A stretch of DNA of 64,000 nt from DAOTXS01 sp034435055 (GCA_034435055.1 DAOTXS010000047.1:59456-123455); one strand, 5' to 3'; counted from the first letter of the stretch, positions 35,582-44,800 are shown. Notes: a model not told the origin generated them from the sequence alone. Made by a program: numbers and translations.

Positions 35582-36007
35582 ATGCGCATTCAAGAATTCC
35601 AAATTGCTATCGTCAATCAAACGCGCAAACAACTTCCGCGCAAACTAAAAAACTTTGAGCCGCGCTCGTTCTTTACGATTGTCAAATTATCGTACGCCAA
35701 TCCAAAGATTCATTACGAAGTTTGGGTGCGCGGGCAGGAACATCTCGTCGAGGTGGGTTTGCATTTTGAAGCCGACAAGGAAACGAACGATGCCTTGCGC
35801 GAACATTTCGACGCGCGCGCGTTCGAGATTCGCGCGGCATTGGGAACGCGCGTGGAAGTGGAACAGTGGACGAATTCGTGGAGCCGCGTGCACGAGGTGA
35901 TGCCGTACACCAAGTTGAACGCCGAGCTCGTTGAAAGCGTCGCGAAGAAACTGGCAAAGATGATTACCGTGTTACAACCGATGCTGGAGGAATTTGAAAA
36001 ATCGTAG
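35582..36007 (+). CDS. Hypothetical cytoplasmic protein
   Basis: A 141-residue protein with mixed alpha/beta content: a basic first part (NQTRKQLPRKLKNF), a central strand pair (IHYEVWVRGQEHLVEVGLHFEAD) and a C-terminal helix (ELVESVAKKLAKMITVLQPMLEEFEK). No signal peptide or membrane helix. I do not recognise the family. The ATG at 35582 was chosen from promoter spacing. It is divergent from the STAND gene, with no shared operon. Confidence 0.6.
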   Translation: MRIQEFQIAIVNQTRKQLPRKLKNFEPRSFFTIVKLSYANPKIHYEVWVRGQEHLVEVGLHFEADKETNDALREHFDARAFEIRAALGTRVEVEQWTNSWSRVHEVMPYTKLNAELVESVAKKLAKMITVLQPMLEEFEKS

Positions 36008-36030
36008 AGGCGAGGTAACCTCGCCCCTAC

Positions 36031-37203
36031 TCATTTCTTGTCCCACGAAAACTTGCGTGTGAAAATCGGAATCTTTTTGATTTCAGCGAGCGTCAACGCA
36101 CGCTCGCCCTCGAACGAATCGTACCACGCCGCGCCTTCCAACTGCCCCGCTAAAATCCACGGACAGAACGCAAACAAGTAATCGGGCAACGATTTCCCAT
36201 CCGAAAGTTTGCCGTCGAGAAACCAGCGAAACAATTCGACGTGATACTTGGCGTGCAACTTGTCGTCGATGGATGGAAAACGATTATCTTCGCCGGCTTT
36301 GTATTTCCACCCGCCCTCGCCAGCAATGAACGGCGGCACAAAGCCAATTTCGGCTTGAAACACATCGGCAAAGACGCGAAAACCAAGCACAGCCACATCA
36401 TCTTCGACGTAATTGGGCGGATGATTCACGCCGTACGGATGCGGCACGAAAAACATTCTGCCAAAGAGTCGTTCGCCTTTTTGCTCTTTGATCGTTTTCA
36501 ACAACACGCGCAACCACTCTTCGTCAAGAACTTGAATACCGACGTAACCGCCGGCGTTGTAGACATCCTTTGCCATTTGCACCGCGTACGGAATCCACTG
36601 ATCGCGATTCACCTCACGCCCGTCCCACTCTTCCTCGGTATCTGGCTCGTTGTAAATTTGAAAGTACGGTGGCAGTCCATTCTCTTTGAGAATTTGAATA
36701 TCGCGATCCCAGGCATAGTAACGTTGATAGGCGCGCAAGTAGCGACGCCACACCGGCGTAATGCCGGCGGCTTTGAATTGCGGCGCGGCAAGCCGCAATT
36801 GATTTTCATCAGAATAGATCGCAAGCACCCAACGCATTTGCAAGTCTTTCATCCGCGGAATCTGAATATCGAAATCGCGTTGACTGAAATAGCCGGTCGG
36901 CAAAAAGTGAACACACCGACCGTTATCGTTCGCCGGGCGGGGCCAATCACGTAACGCGAGCGCCGGCAAATCGGTACGCAGCGGCAACACCGGCGCGGAC
37001 GTGGGCATTTCGACCGGCACAGCCGTGACGGACGGCGATAGCGGAACAATTGCCGGCGTAATAGTCGAGGTGGCAACTGCAATCGCAAAGCGCGTGGATG
37101 TTGGCGTGGCTTGCGTTTGCATCATCATTTGCGGCGAGCACGCCGACAACCCGACGACGATCAACGCGATCATCGCGCTAACAACTTTGGGAAATCGATT
37201 CAT
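36031..37203 (-). CDS. Secreted lipoprotein with GH-A clan glycosidase-like domain
   Basis: A 390-residue predicted lipoprotein. The signal peptide ends at LSAC, followed by a Thr/Pro linker to about residue 75. The body looks like a TIM barrel of the clan GH-A type. FQIYNEPDTEEEW carries the Asn-Glu of the acid/base position, and FIAGEGGWKY carries a Glu at the nucleophile position. The exact glycosidase family is not recognised, so substrate is open. The ATG at 37203 follows aaaggtag. Its promoter is shared face-to-face with endonuclease III. Confidence 0.7.
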   Translation of the reverse strand: MNRFPKVVSAMIALIVVGLSACSPQMMMQTQATPTSTRFAIAVATSTITPAIVPLSPSVTAVPVEMPTSAPVLPLRTDLPALALRDWPRPANDNGRCVHFLPTGYFSQRDFDIQIPRMKDLQMRWVLAIYSDENQLRLAAPQFKAAGITPVWRRYLRAYQRYYAWDRDIQILKENGLPPYFQIYNEPDTEEEWDGREVNRDQWIPYAVQMAKDVYNAGGYVGIQVLDEEWLRVLLKTIKEQKGERLFGRMFFVPHPYGVNHPPNYVEDDVAVLGFRVFADVFQAEIGFVPPFIAGEGGWKYKAGEDNRFPSIDDKLHAKYHVELFRWFLDGKLSDGKSLPDYLFAFCPWILAGQLEGAAWYDSFEGERALTLAEIKKIPIFTRKFSWDKK

Positions 37204-37224
37204 TTCATCTACCTTTCGCAAATG

Positions 37225-37251
37225 ATTATAGCACACAATTTGTGCTATAAT
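37225..37251. promoter_or_regulatory. Palindromic divergent promoter between the GH-like lipoprotein and endonuclease III
   Basis: A perfect 10-base inverted repeat, ttatagcaca / tgtgctataa, with a 5-base spacer, caatt. Extended by one base on each side, it gives TATAAT -10 boxes on both strands. The plus-strand box is only 8 bases before the nth ATG. No good -35 boxes were seen. The dyad may be a repressor site. Confidence 0.6.
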
Positions 37252-37259
37252 GTGGTGCG

Positions 37260-37916
37260 ATGAAAGACACGCAAATTCACGACGCCATCAAAATTCTTCG
37301 CCGCGCCGCGCGCGAATGGCGCTTGCCGTACGTTACCGAAATGGTGCAGACGCGCCGCGATCCGTTCCGCGTTTTGATCTCGACGATGTTGAGTCTCCGC
37401 ACCAAAGATGCCGTTACTGAAACCGCATCGCAGAGATTGTTCGCGCTCGCGGACACGCCGGCAACGATGGTGAAACTTACCCAACGTCAAATCGAACAGG
37501 CAATTTATCCGGTCGGCTTTTATCGCACCAAAGCCCGGAGTATTCGTCACGTGTGTGAACAACTCATCGACCGGTACGACAGCCGCGTGCCGGAGGAAAT
37601 CGACGAATTGGTGAAATTGCCCGGCGTCGGACGCAAGACGGCAAATCTCGTGCTGACGCTTGGCTACGGCAAACTGGGTATTTGCGTCGATACGCACGTG
37701 CATCGCATTACCAATCGTTGGGGGTACGTGAAGACGAAAAATCCGGAGCAGACCGAAATGGCGTTGCGTGAGAAATTGCCGTTGGCGTACTGGATTGAAA
37801 TCAACGATGAACTTGTCGCGCTGGGACAAAACATTTGTCATCCGACGTCGCCCAAATGCTCGCAATGTCCGGTGGACAAATTCTGCGAGCGCGTGGGTGT
37901 AACACGGAGTCGATAA
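37260..37916 (+). CDS. nth: Endonuclease III (DNA glycosylase/AP lyase)
   Basis: A 218-residue base-excision repair enzyme removing oxidised pyrimidines. The helix-hairpin-helix is LPGVGRKTANLVL with catalytic Lys126, and the catalytic Asp144 is in CVDTHVHRI. The [4Fe-4S] cluster cysteines are Cys193, Cys200, Cys203 and Cys209, in the C-x6-C-x2-C-x5-C pattern. All catalytic features are intact. The start lies very close to the -10 box, so the mRNA may be nearly leaderless. Confidence 0.96.
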   Translation: MKDTQIHDAIKILRRAAREWRLPYVTEMVQTRRDPFRVLISTMLSLRTKDAVTETASQRLFALADTPATMVKLTQRQIEQAIYPVGFYRTKARSIRHVCEQLIDRYDSRVPEEIDELVKLPGVGRKTANLVLTLGYGKLGICVDTHVHRITNRWGYVKTKNPEQTEMALREKLPLAYWIEINDELVALGQNICHPTSPKCSQCPVDKFCERVGVTRSR

Positions 37917-37939
37917 AAAAGACGAGCCATGGAGGGGGC

Positions 37940-38731
37940 ATGGAATTAGGGTTGTTGGGCAAGGTCGCATTGGTTGCCGGCGCAAGTAAAGGATTAGGCA
38001 GAGCGGTGGCGTTGGGGCTGGCGCGCGAAGGCGCGAGTCTTGCAATCATCGCACGCAATCGTGCGCGCATCGAAGCCACGGCGCGCGAGATTCAAAATCA
38101 GACGGCGGTCCAAGTGCTGGGCATTCCGGCAGATGTAACCAGCGCGGACGACATTCGCCGCGCCGTGGACGAAACGATCACCAAGTTTGGGAACATCGAT
38201 ATTCTGATCACGAATGCCGGCGGACCTCCGCCCGGCGCGTTCCTGTCACTCAACGACGAACAATGGCGTGAAGCGGTGAATTTGACGCTGATGAGCGCGG
38301 TGCGTTTGACGCGCGCGGTGATTCCGCATATGCAAATGCAAAAGTGGGGACGCATCATTCACATCTGTTCGTACTCGGTCAAGCATCCGATTGAAAACTT
38401 GATCCTGTCCAATTCGATTCGCGCGGCGGTCGTTGGTTTGAGCAAAACGCAAGCGATGGAATTGGGCAAAGACAATATCCTCGTGAATTGCGTTCTGCCC
38501 GGCTGGACTGTTACCGAGCGCGTCGAACAAATCATGCAAGACCGAGCGAAACGCGGCAACACCCAACTGCGCGAGCAGTACGCCGCCATCGAAAAAGAAA
38601 TTCCATTGGGACGAATGGCAAAACCGGAGGAATTCGCCAGCGTCGTCGTCTTTCTTGCGTCGGAACGCGCGTCGTACATCAATGGCGTTGCATTGGCAAT
38701 CGATGGCGGCGCGACGCGGACTGCATTCTAG
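37940..38731 (+). CDS. SDR-family oxidoreductase lacking the catalytic Tyr-Lys pair
   Basis: A 263-residue short-chain dehydrogenase/reductase fold. The N-terminal cofactor site is ALVAGASKGLGRAVA and the NAG motif is NAGGPPPG. Where classical enzymes have YxxxK, this one has LSNSIRAAVVGLSKTQA, so Tyr is Ser and Lys is Arg. The C-terminal SERASYINGVALAIDGG is typical. A clade of FabG-like SDRs shares this substitution, so it may be a natural subgroup with altered chemistry. The ATG at 37940 follows ggaggggg and lies 23 bases after nth. Confidence 0.85.
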   Translation: MELGLLGKVALVAGASKGLGRAVALGLAREGASLAIIARNRARIEATAREIQNQTAVQVLGIPADVTSADDIRRAVDETITKFGNIDILITNAGGPPPGAFLSLNDEQWREAVNLTLMSAVRLTRAVIPHMQMQKWGRIIHICSYSVKHPIENLILSNSIRAAVVGLSKTQAMELGKDNILVNCVLPGWTVTERVEQIMQDRAKRGNTQLREQYAAIEKEIPLGRMAKPEEFASVVVFLASERASYINGVALAIDGGATRTAF

Positions 38732-38766
38732 AATTTTGGATGGGTGATTACAGATTTCAGATTTAT

Positions 38767-38803
38767 AAACGCAGACGAATTTTATCTCGTCTGCGTTTTT
38801 GTT
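38767..38803 (+). terminator. Rho-independent terminator after the SDR gene
   Basis: A perfect 12-bp stem, aaacgcagacga / tcgtctgcgttt, with an 8-base loop, followed by a T-rich run. Confidence 0.9.
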
Positions 38804-38834
38804 TTAGGTCTCACCTGACGCCATACAGATTGAT

Positions 38835-38932
38835 TTTACCGGAGCACGCGGAGAACGCCGAGATTTTTCAATGTTTTTCTCTGCGACCTCTGCGTTCTCA
38901 GCGGTGAGACTGCGTAGCATCGGTTAGGATTT
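38835..38932 (+). repeat. Family A interspersed repeat, copy 3
   Basis: gattttaccggagcacgcg, core atttttcaatgtttttctctgcg, right arm gcgttctcagcggtgag and tail actgcgtagcatcggtta. It covers the end of the adjacent membrane-protein gene by a few bases. Confidence 0.7.
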
Positions 38933-39400
38933 GCGTCGCGCCGCGACGAACGTTACGATCCACGCAACGACCGCGCCAATCATCACGACGCCAAGACTCG
39001 CGAGCCAAAAGTAAAAACCAAAATCGTAGCGCAGAAAGACCGTCGTGTTGACATTCGCCTCGTCGAGCGGAATCGTCTTGCCGACAAAACTAAACGCATC
39101 GAACGCGATCAACATTGCAATTCCGCTCACGATGAATGTCAGAATCCAGCGGCGGAAGAATGCCAAGAGCAAACTGAGCAACCAAAACGGATTCGCAAAC
39201 CACGCCCATTGTCCCAGAAAAAATCCCATCCAGCCCATAATCAGTACTTCATAACCGCGCCAGATTCCTTTTGCTAACACCATCGCCGGTGTAACACAAG
39301 CGATGAGGTAGAAAAACAAGCTTGTGGCAACAATCGCGAGACTTGCCCAACAACCGATGCCGGAGAAAAAGCCGGGTTTGGGCGTGGCTGAATTGGTCAT
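38924..39400 (-). CDS. Small integral membrane protein
   Basis: A 158-residue protein with four or so hydrophobic helices, including LAIVATSLFFYLIACVTPAMVLAKG and ILTFIVSGIAMLIAFDAFSFV, plus a short Arg/Lys tail. No family recognised. The ATG is preceded by tggagg. Its 3' end overlaps a family A repeat, and it is convergent with the SDR gene. Confidence 0.65.
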   Translation of the reverse strand: MTNSATPKPGFFSGIGCWASLAIVATSLFFYLIACVTPAMVLAKGIWRGYEVLIMGWMGFFLGQWAWFANPFWLLSLLLAFFRRWILTFIVSGIAMLIAFDAFSFVGKTIPLDEANVNTTVFLRYDFGFYFWLASLGVVMIGAVVAWIVTFVAARRKS

Positions 39401-39755
39401 CGATCCTCCAATATTTTTATCTCACACAAAGATATGGCATCAATTTTTTGCGTTCTTGGCGTGAGACCAAAGTGGCGCGATTTTAACAAAGAAGACGGGT
39501 AATGTAAATTCCCCCTGGTGTCAGTTTTTGACATAGGATAAAAACCGTAGTTAAATTAAAGCCAAAGATTAGGATTCCGCGCCCGGAGTGCAACTAACCA
39601 ATGGATTTTGAATGCCACCCGCACAAACGCGGATAACCGCTAATTGTTGGGAACATCGTCCTATATACTTGAATCAGCATATCCACCATACTCATCCATA
39701 GATTCAGGCATTCGATGTAATCAAGAAAAATCAAAACGCCGCTGCCATAAAAGAA
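39401..39755. other. Gene-free stretch upstream of GH92
   Basis: The first 70 bases hold a degenerate family A-like element (ctcacacaaaga ... gcgttcttggcgtgagac). A weak promoter candidate lies at 39528-39556. I see no reading frame or RNA gene in the remainder. Confidence 0.5.
39528..39556 (+). promoter_or_regulatory. Candidate promoter of the GH92 gene
   Basis: TTGACA, a 17-base spacer, then TTAAAT (4 of 6). It is about 200 bases before the start codon, so a long leader would result. Confidence 0.4.
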
Positions 39756-42587
39756 ATGCACGCCCCATCGCATTCCCAGAATTTGAGCTCACCCATCAGA
39801 CCCAGATGCAACACCCACGCGTTCGTACGTGTACTCCTGGCAGTTCTCGCATTCGCCCTCTTCACCTGCCCCAGTTCCAACGCCTACGCTGGTTCAAACA
39901 CCAGCCCGGCTTTAGCAACGCTCAACCTCACGCAATACGTCAATCCCTTCATCGGCACCGATTATAGTCCGCCGCCCAACTCCGAGCCCGGCGGAGAATA
40001 TCCCGGCGCCGTCGTACCGTTTGGAATGGTGCAGTTCAGCCCAGACACGCCGCGCGGGTCACCTTCCGGTTATCGCTATGGCGATAATACAATCGAAGAA
40101 TTCAGCCTGACGCATTTCAACGGCGGCGGCTGTGCGAACAATGAAGACCTCGGTATCCTGCCGATCACTGGCGCGCTCGATCGATCGCCGGGGACACATT
40201 GGACAAATTATAGCGCCGGCTATTTGAAAAGTAATGAAAGCGCGTCGCCGGGTTATTATAAAAATCGATTGGAGCGGTACGGCATCGACGTTGAACTCAC
40301 TGCAACCACGCGCACGGGCATGGCACGATTCACCTTCCCCGCAACAAATCAAGCGACCGTCTTGATCAATACCAGCCGCAACGCGACCGGCAATCGCGAA
40401 GGTTCGATCAACATCAACGGCAATCAACTTACCGGCGATTTCACCGCCGGGGGCTTTTGCAGTTCCACCAAGACCTACAAACTCTACTTTGCAATCGAAT
40501 TCGATCAGACGCCGATTGATTTTGGAACGTGGTTTGCGTTTAGCATTGCGCCCGGTTCAACGAGCGCACGCGGAGTCGATACTGGCGGTTATCTGACATT
40601 TGATACAACGATCAATCCGATTGTGCAAATGAAAATTGGACTATCCTATGTCAGTATCGCCAATGCCCAACAAAACCTCGTCACGGAGAATCCGGCGTGG
40701 AGTTTTTCGACAGTGCAGTCGAATGCGAATACCGCATGGAACACTATTCTCAACCGCGTTCAGGTGAGCGGCGGCACCACGGATGACCTCACAAAATTTT
40801 ACACCGCCCTGTACCGAGTCCTGTCCAGTCCCAATGTTGCCAGCGATGTCAATGGGCAATACATGGGTTTCGACTACGTGGCGCACACCGCCAGTGGAAT
40901 GACGGTGTACCAAAATTTTTCCGGCTGGGATGTTTATCGCTCATGGGCGGCATTGCTCGCGATGATTGCGCCCAATGAAATGACCGACATCGTCAAATCA
41001 ATGATACTCGATGGTCAGCAAGGCGGTTTACTTCCCAAGTGGTCGCAACAGAATCAAGAACATTTCATTATGAATGGCGATCCGGGTCCGATCATCGTAT
41101 CGAGTGCGTATGCATTTGGCGTGCGCAATTTCGATACCGCCGCCGCGCTGATATTGATGAACAAGAGTGGAAGCCAGGTTGACGCAACCACCCAAGGTAG
41201 AGCCATTCGCGATAACTTGAGCCAATATCTTGCGCTGCATTACATCCCCGATAACGCTTCTTGGGCGCTGGAATATTCCATTTCAGATTTTGCGATTGCC
41301 CAATTTGCCAAAGCGCTTGGCGACACTGCCAAGTACGAGTACTTTATGAATCATGCGCAGTGGTGGATTTCTGAATTTGGCGCTGAATCAAGTTACCTTC
41401 ACACGCGCAACACCGACGGCTCTTTCCGTTGGCCCCTCGATCCTGCCAGTCCCACCGGCTACACCGAAGGCAATGCGGCGCAGTACACATTTATGGTCCC
41501 GCACAATTACGCCAGTCTCATCAACCTGATGGGGGGCAAACTCACAGCAACCCAACGACTCGACCACTTATTCACTCAAGTCAAAGGCGGCTACCTTCAA
41601 CCGTATTTTCACATCGCTAACGAGCCGGGACACAATCAGCCCTGGGCGTACCATTTTACCGGCACACCCTGGGGTACCCAATCCGCCGTGCGACGCATCC
41701 TCACAGAAACTTTTTCGAACGCGCCGGGTGGTTTGCCGGGGAATGACGATCTCGGTGCTACGTCGGCGTTTTACGTTTGGGGTGCACTGGGGATGTTTCC
41801 GATTATTCCCGGCACCGATACGCTGGCATTGCACGGTCCTTTGTTCACGTCTGCAACAATCCAGTTAGCAGACGGTAAGACTTTGCAAATCAATGGCAGC
41901 GGCGCCGGAACCAATTCGCAATACATACAGAGCTTGCGTGTGAACAGTATTCCAACTACGCGAACCTGGGTTCGTTTTAGCGAAATTGCCAACGGCGCAA
42001 CATTCGATTTTACGATGGGCAATAGCCCCAATAAAAATTGGGGCATTCAGCCGTCAGATGAGCCACCCTCTTTTGTCGATGGCTTTACCCCGCCGTCTAC
42101 CCCACCCAATTGGGGAAGCAACTTGGCACTGAACAAACCAGCAACGAGCGACAGCGTTTGCGTCTCCGCCGAAAACCCTGCCAAAGCGGTTGACGGTATT
42201 CTAATGAACAATAGCAAGTGGTGTTCGCTCGGCGCCGTCAAATGGCTTAAAGTGGATTTGGGTTCAAACTATGTCGTGTCGAATTTTATTATCAAGCATG
42301 CTGGATTAGGCGGGGAAACCACCGGCTCCAACACAGGCGGATTCAATATCCAACTAAGCACGGACGACATAACTTGGTCATCGTCAGTTTTGAATGTTGC
42401 CGGAAATCGCTCCAGCCGGACGACACACGCCATCGTTCCAACATTAGCGCGGTACGTCAAGCTGAATATCACAACCCCGGCAAACAATGGGAACAACGCG
42501 GCACGCATCTACGAATTTGAAATCTATAGCGTTGGCGGAACGCCCTCCAACAATTATTTTCTGCCGATGATAAAACGCTCGCACTAA
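39756..42587 (+). CDS. GH92 family alpha-mannosidase with F5/8C (CBM32-like) domain
   Basis: A 943-residue secreted glycosidase. A signal peptide (VLLAVLAFALF) leads into GH92, which begins YVNPFIGTDY and shows GEYPGAVVPFGMVQFSPD, FNGGGCANNEDLGILP and FSGWDVYRSWAALLAM. The general acid Glu571 lies in GYTEGNAAQYTFMVPHN, and the acidic pair 664-665 in PGNDDLGATSAFYVWGALGMFP is the Ca-assisted catalytic region. The family removes terminal mannose from N-glycans or mannans. From about 790 a discoidin-type sugar-binding domain follows (NLALNKPATSD ... VDLGSNYVVSNF). The C-terminus, NNYFLPMIKR, recalls short surface-protein endings of this phylum. The isolated position gives no partner genes. Confidence 0.93.
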   Translation: MHAPSHSQNLSSPIRPRCNTHAFVRVLLAVLAFALFTCPSSNAYAGSNTSPALATLNLTQYVNPFIGTDYSPPPNSEPGGEYPGAVVPFGMVQFSPDTPRGSPSGYRYGDNTIEEFSLTHFNGGGCANNEDLGILPITGALDRSPGTHWTNYSAGYLKSNESASPGYYKNRLERYGIDVELTATTRTGMARFTFPATNQATVLINTSRNATGNREGSININGNQLTGDFTAGGFCSSTKTYKLYFAIEFDQTPIDFGTWFAFSIAPGSTSARGVDTGGYLTFDTTINPIVQMKIGLSYVSIANAQQNLVTENPAWSFSTVQSNANTAWNTILNRVQVSGGTTDDLTKFYTALYRVLSSPNVASDVNGQYMGFDYVAHTASGMTVYQNFSGWDVYRSWAALLAMIAPNEMTDIVKSMILDGQQGGLLPKWSQQNQEHFIMNGDPGPIIVSSAYAFGVRNFDTAAALILMNKSGSQVDATTQGRAIRDNLSQYLALHYIPDNASWALEYSISDFAIAQFAKALGDTAKYEYFMNHAQWWISEFGAESSYLHTRNTDGSFRWPLDPASPTGYTEGNAAQYTFMVPHNYASLINLMGGKLTATQRLDHLFTQVKGGYLQPYFHIANEPGHNQPWAYHFTGTPWGTQSAVRRILTETFSNAPGGLPGNDDLGATSAFYVWGALGMFPIIPGTDTLALHGPLFTSATIQLADGKTLQINGSGAGTNSQYIQSLRVNSIPTTRTWVRFSEIANGATFDFTMGNSPNKNWGIQPSDEPPSFVDGFTPPSTPPNWGSNLALNKPATSDSVCVSAENPAKAVDGILMNNSKWCSLGAVKWLKVDLGSNYVVSNFIIKHAGLGGETTGSNTGGFNIQLSTDDITWSSSVLNVAGNRSSRTTHAIVPTLARYVKLNITTPANNGNNAARIYEFEIYSVGGTPSNNYFLPMIKRSH

Positions 42588-42593
42588 ACAACA

Positions 42594-42628
42594 ACGGGCG
42601 AGACAAAAGTGTCTCGCCCGTATTTTTT
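42594..42628 (+). terminator. Rho-independent terminator after GH92
   Basis: A perfect 11-bp stem, acgggcgagac / gtctcgcccgt, with loop aaaagt, followed by atttttt. Confidence 0.9.
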
Positions 42629-42642
42629 CTTGCCTCACAAAC

Positions 42643-43734
42643 CTAACTTGTTGGAGTTGCATCGCCCGACGCTGATGGTTCGCTTTGCGCCGGAATTGCC
42701 GGCGTTACCGGCGCAACTGTCGCTGGCGCAACCGGCGGATACGTCCGCGTGCCAAAGCGCGTCAATACCACCGCGCCAATCGCCAGCGCCGAGACGAAGA
42801 GCCAGATCAATCCACCCAGGAATGGGATCGCCGTAACGAGCCAAAGCACAAACAAACCCACTGCCATCGCCAGAATCGGCACGATGTTTTGCACCTTGAG
42901 CGCGTTCAGCAAACGGTCGCCCAAAATCATGCCGAGGGCAATCCATCCAAACACGCCCGCCGCAACGAACGCGACGCCGAGAATCATCGACAGCGGAATG
43001 CCAAGACACGTCAACACGAACAAGACCATCAACGGCGGCACGACAAGCCAGGTTAGACAACCGACCCCCAGACTCGGCATCGCCGACGCTTGCGCAACCT
43101 CGCCGACTTGCTTCAACTGATTCGGCATAAAGACGACGATGAGCGCACCAAGCGCGATCAAACCGAGCGTCACGATGAACGATTGGAAAATTCCACCGAT
43201 GAAATTCCACACCCCCCAGTCGTTCACTCGATACGTTGGCGAAACCGGCGAGATCGGCGGCACGGGCGGGCTAACGCGCACACGCGGGAAAGTGATCCCG
43301 GTATTGCGTTCCACATCGCCGCGCACGACGGCACCTTCTTTTTGATCGACCGAGCCACCCAGCACCACCACATTTCCATTCACAACGGCTGTTGGCTCTA
43401 GCGTGACGCGACCGCCAAAGATAACAACTTCGTCACCGATCTCCCCGGCAATTTGCACATCACCGCCAAAGACCGCCACATCGTTACCCACGCGCGTGCC
43501 TTCTTCCAAGACCACATCGCCGCCAAACGACACCACATCACGTCGCACCTGCACGTCTTTTTGAATCCGCGCGCCGCAACCGAACAATACCACGCTATCC
43601 GGCGTTTCGCCCGTTCGCACGAGCGTAGTTCCACCGAAGCAAAAGTGATCGTCGCGTCCATCCTCCGCGAATGCCGGTGTTGCCGCAAACGCAACGATGA
43701 ACAACGCCACCAACACAAACATTAACCGTTTCAT
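42643..43734 (-). CDS. Secreted/membrane protein with bactofilin-like beta-helix and membrane helices
   Basis: A 363-residue protein. After a signal peptide (residues 1-23, AFA) there are short repeats of the form DVVSFGGDVVLEEGTRVGNDVAVFGGDVQI, a hexapeptide-like beta-helix as in polymer-forming bactofilins. A Pro-rich spacer leads to several hydrophobic helices (about 180-330). The gene ends with an Ala/Pro tail. It overlaps the upstream anti-sigma-like gene (ATGA) and belongs to the ECF sigma operon. A role as envelope-stress sensor or target is inferred. Confidence 0.7.
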   Translation of the reverse strand: MKRLMFVLVALFIVAFAATPAFAEDGRDDHFCFGGTTLVRTGETPDSVVLFGCGARIQKDVQVRRDVVSFGGDVVLEEGTRVGNDVAVFGGDVQIAGEIGDEVVIFGGRVTLEPTAVVNGNVVVLGGSVDQKEGAVVRGDVERNTGITFPRVRVSPPVPPISPVSPTYRVNDWGVWNFIGGIFQSFIVTLGLIALGALIVVFMPNQLKQVGEVAQASAMPSLGVGCLTWLVVPPLMVLFVLTCLGIPLSMILGVAFVAAGVFGWIALGMILGDRLLNALKVQNIVPILAMAVGLFVLWLVTAIPFLGGLIWLFVSALAIGAVVLTRFGTRTYPPVAPATVAPVTPAIPAQSEPSASGDATPTS

Positions 43735-44165
43735 TTTGAACCTCCCACGAGAATTGATCGAGAGGAAAGTTGAAGAGGTCCTGCCACCACTCGCACCCAG
43801 ATCGCCGTCAGCGTGATCACCCCGATTGCCAGCGCAAGCATTTCCACCGCGCCAACATTTTGCGTGATGATCAACGCAACCGCCCAGAGCGATTCAAAAA
43901 ACTTTGCCACCCAGAACGCCATCGATGCGCACACATTCAACACCGCGACCAGAACGGTCGGCGCAGTGACGAACACCGACGCAATCGAAACGAGCCACCA
44001 CGCCACGAGACCCAGCACCGCAATTGCGGCGAGGATGAGCAAGACGGATCCGATCATTGCTCGCCGCCGCGCCTGCGCGCGTTCGTGTTCGGCGATGCGC
44101 GCCATCACGCGGGATGTGAATCCCGGCGCGGGCGTCATCAGCGTGAACCGTGTTTCGTTACGCAT
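43731..44165 (-). CDS. Membrane protein, probable anti-sigma partner
   Basis: A 144-residue protein. The cytoplasmic N-terminus (about 35 residues, PAPGFTSRVMARIAEHERAQARRR) precedes two hydrophobic segments (about 36-60 and 68-120). The position directly after an ECF sigma gene and the N-terminal layout are those of membrane anti-sigma factors, but there is no zinc-binding HxxxCxxC. The ATG at 44165 follows ggagga. Confidence 0.6.
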   Translation of the reverse strand: MRNETRFTLMTPAPGFTSRVMARIAEHERAQARRRAMIGSVLLILAAIAVLGLVAWWLVSIASVFVTAPTVLVAVLNVCASMAFWVAKFFESLWAVALIITQNVGAVEMLALAIGVITLTAIWVRVVAGPLQLSSRSILVGGSK

Positions 44166-44167
44166 GA

Positions 44168-44758
44168 TCAACTTCCTCCGTTGATCGCGGCGACAACCGT
44201 CGATGTGCGACGGTCAGCGGCGATGGTTTTCGCCAGTAATCGTCGCGCGCGGTGCAATTTTACTTTCACCGCGCTCACCGAATCGCCAGTCGTCTGTGCA
44301 ATCTCTTCAACCGATTGTTCGTGCCAGTATTTCAACACGACAACCAATCGATTGGCAGGCGTGAGGTGTTCCAACAGTCCGGCGATTTCGTGTTCGCTTT
44401 CGTGCCGCAACACCTCGGCGTCGGGTTCAGGCGCGCTCACTTCGCGGCTCGCCAACGATTCTGCAATCGCGTCGTCTTCCATCGACAACCACAGAAAGCG
44501 ACGCCGGCGCAAACGATCGATGCAATGATGCGCGCAAATCGAAAGCAACCACGTCGCGAATTTCTGATCGCGGTTAAAGCGTTTCAATTGCGTGTACGCC
44601 CGGAGAAAAGTCTCCTGCGCCGCATCTTCGGCATCCTGCGCGTTGCCCAACATTCGATACGCCAGATTGTACACCGGCTTTTGATAGTGATCGACAAGTT
44701 GCGCAAACGCCGTTTGATCGCCGCGCAGTGCGCGGGTTACGAGCAACTGCTCTTCCAA
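44168..44758 (-). CDS. ECF-type RNA polymerase sigma factor
   Basis: A 196-residue sigma-70 family protein. Region 2 is FAQLVDHYQKPVYNLAYRMLGNAQDAEDAAQETFLRAY, with KFATWLLSICAHHCIDRLRR for promoter melting. Region 4 is SVEEIAQTTGDSVSAVKVKLHRARRLL, the -35-binding helix-turn-helix. The start is TTG, with agagga upstream; no ATG fits. It heads an operon with a membrane anti-sigma-like protein and a bactofilin-like protein. Confidence 0.93.
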   Translation of the reverse strand: MEEQLLVTRALRGDQTAFAQLVDHYQKPVYNLAYRMLGNAQDAEDAAQETFLRAYTQLKRFNRDQKFATWLLSICAHHCIDRLRRRRFLWLSMEDDAIAESLASREVSAPEPDAEVLRHESEHEIAGLLEHLTPANRLVVVLKYWHEQSVEEIAQTTGDSVSAVKVKLHRARRLLAKTIAADRRTSTVVAAINGGS

Positions 44759-44800
44759 CTTTTTCCTCTCGCCAATATCTACGTGAGAATCGCAAAAAGG

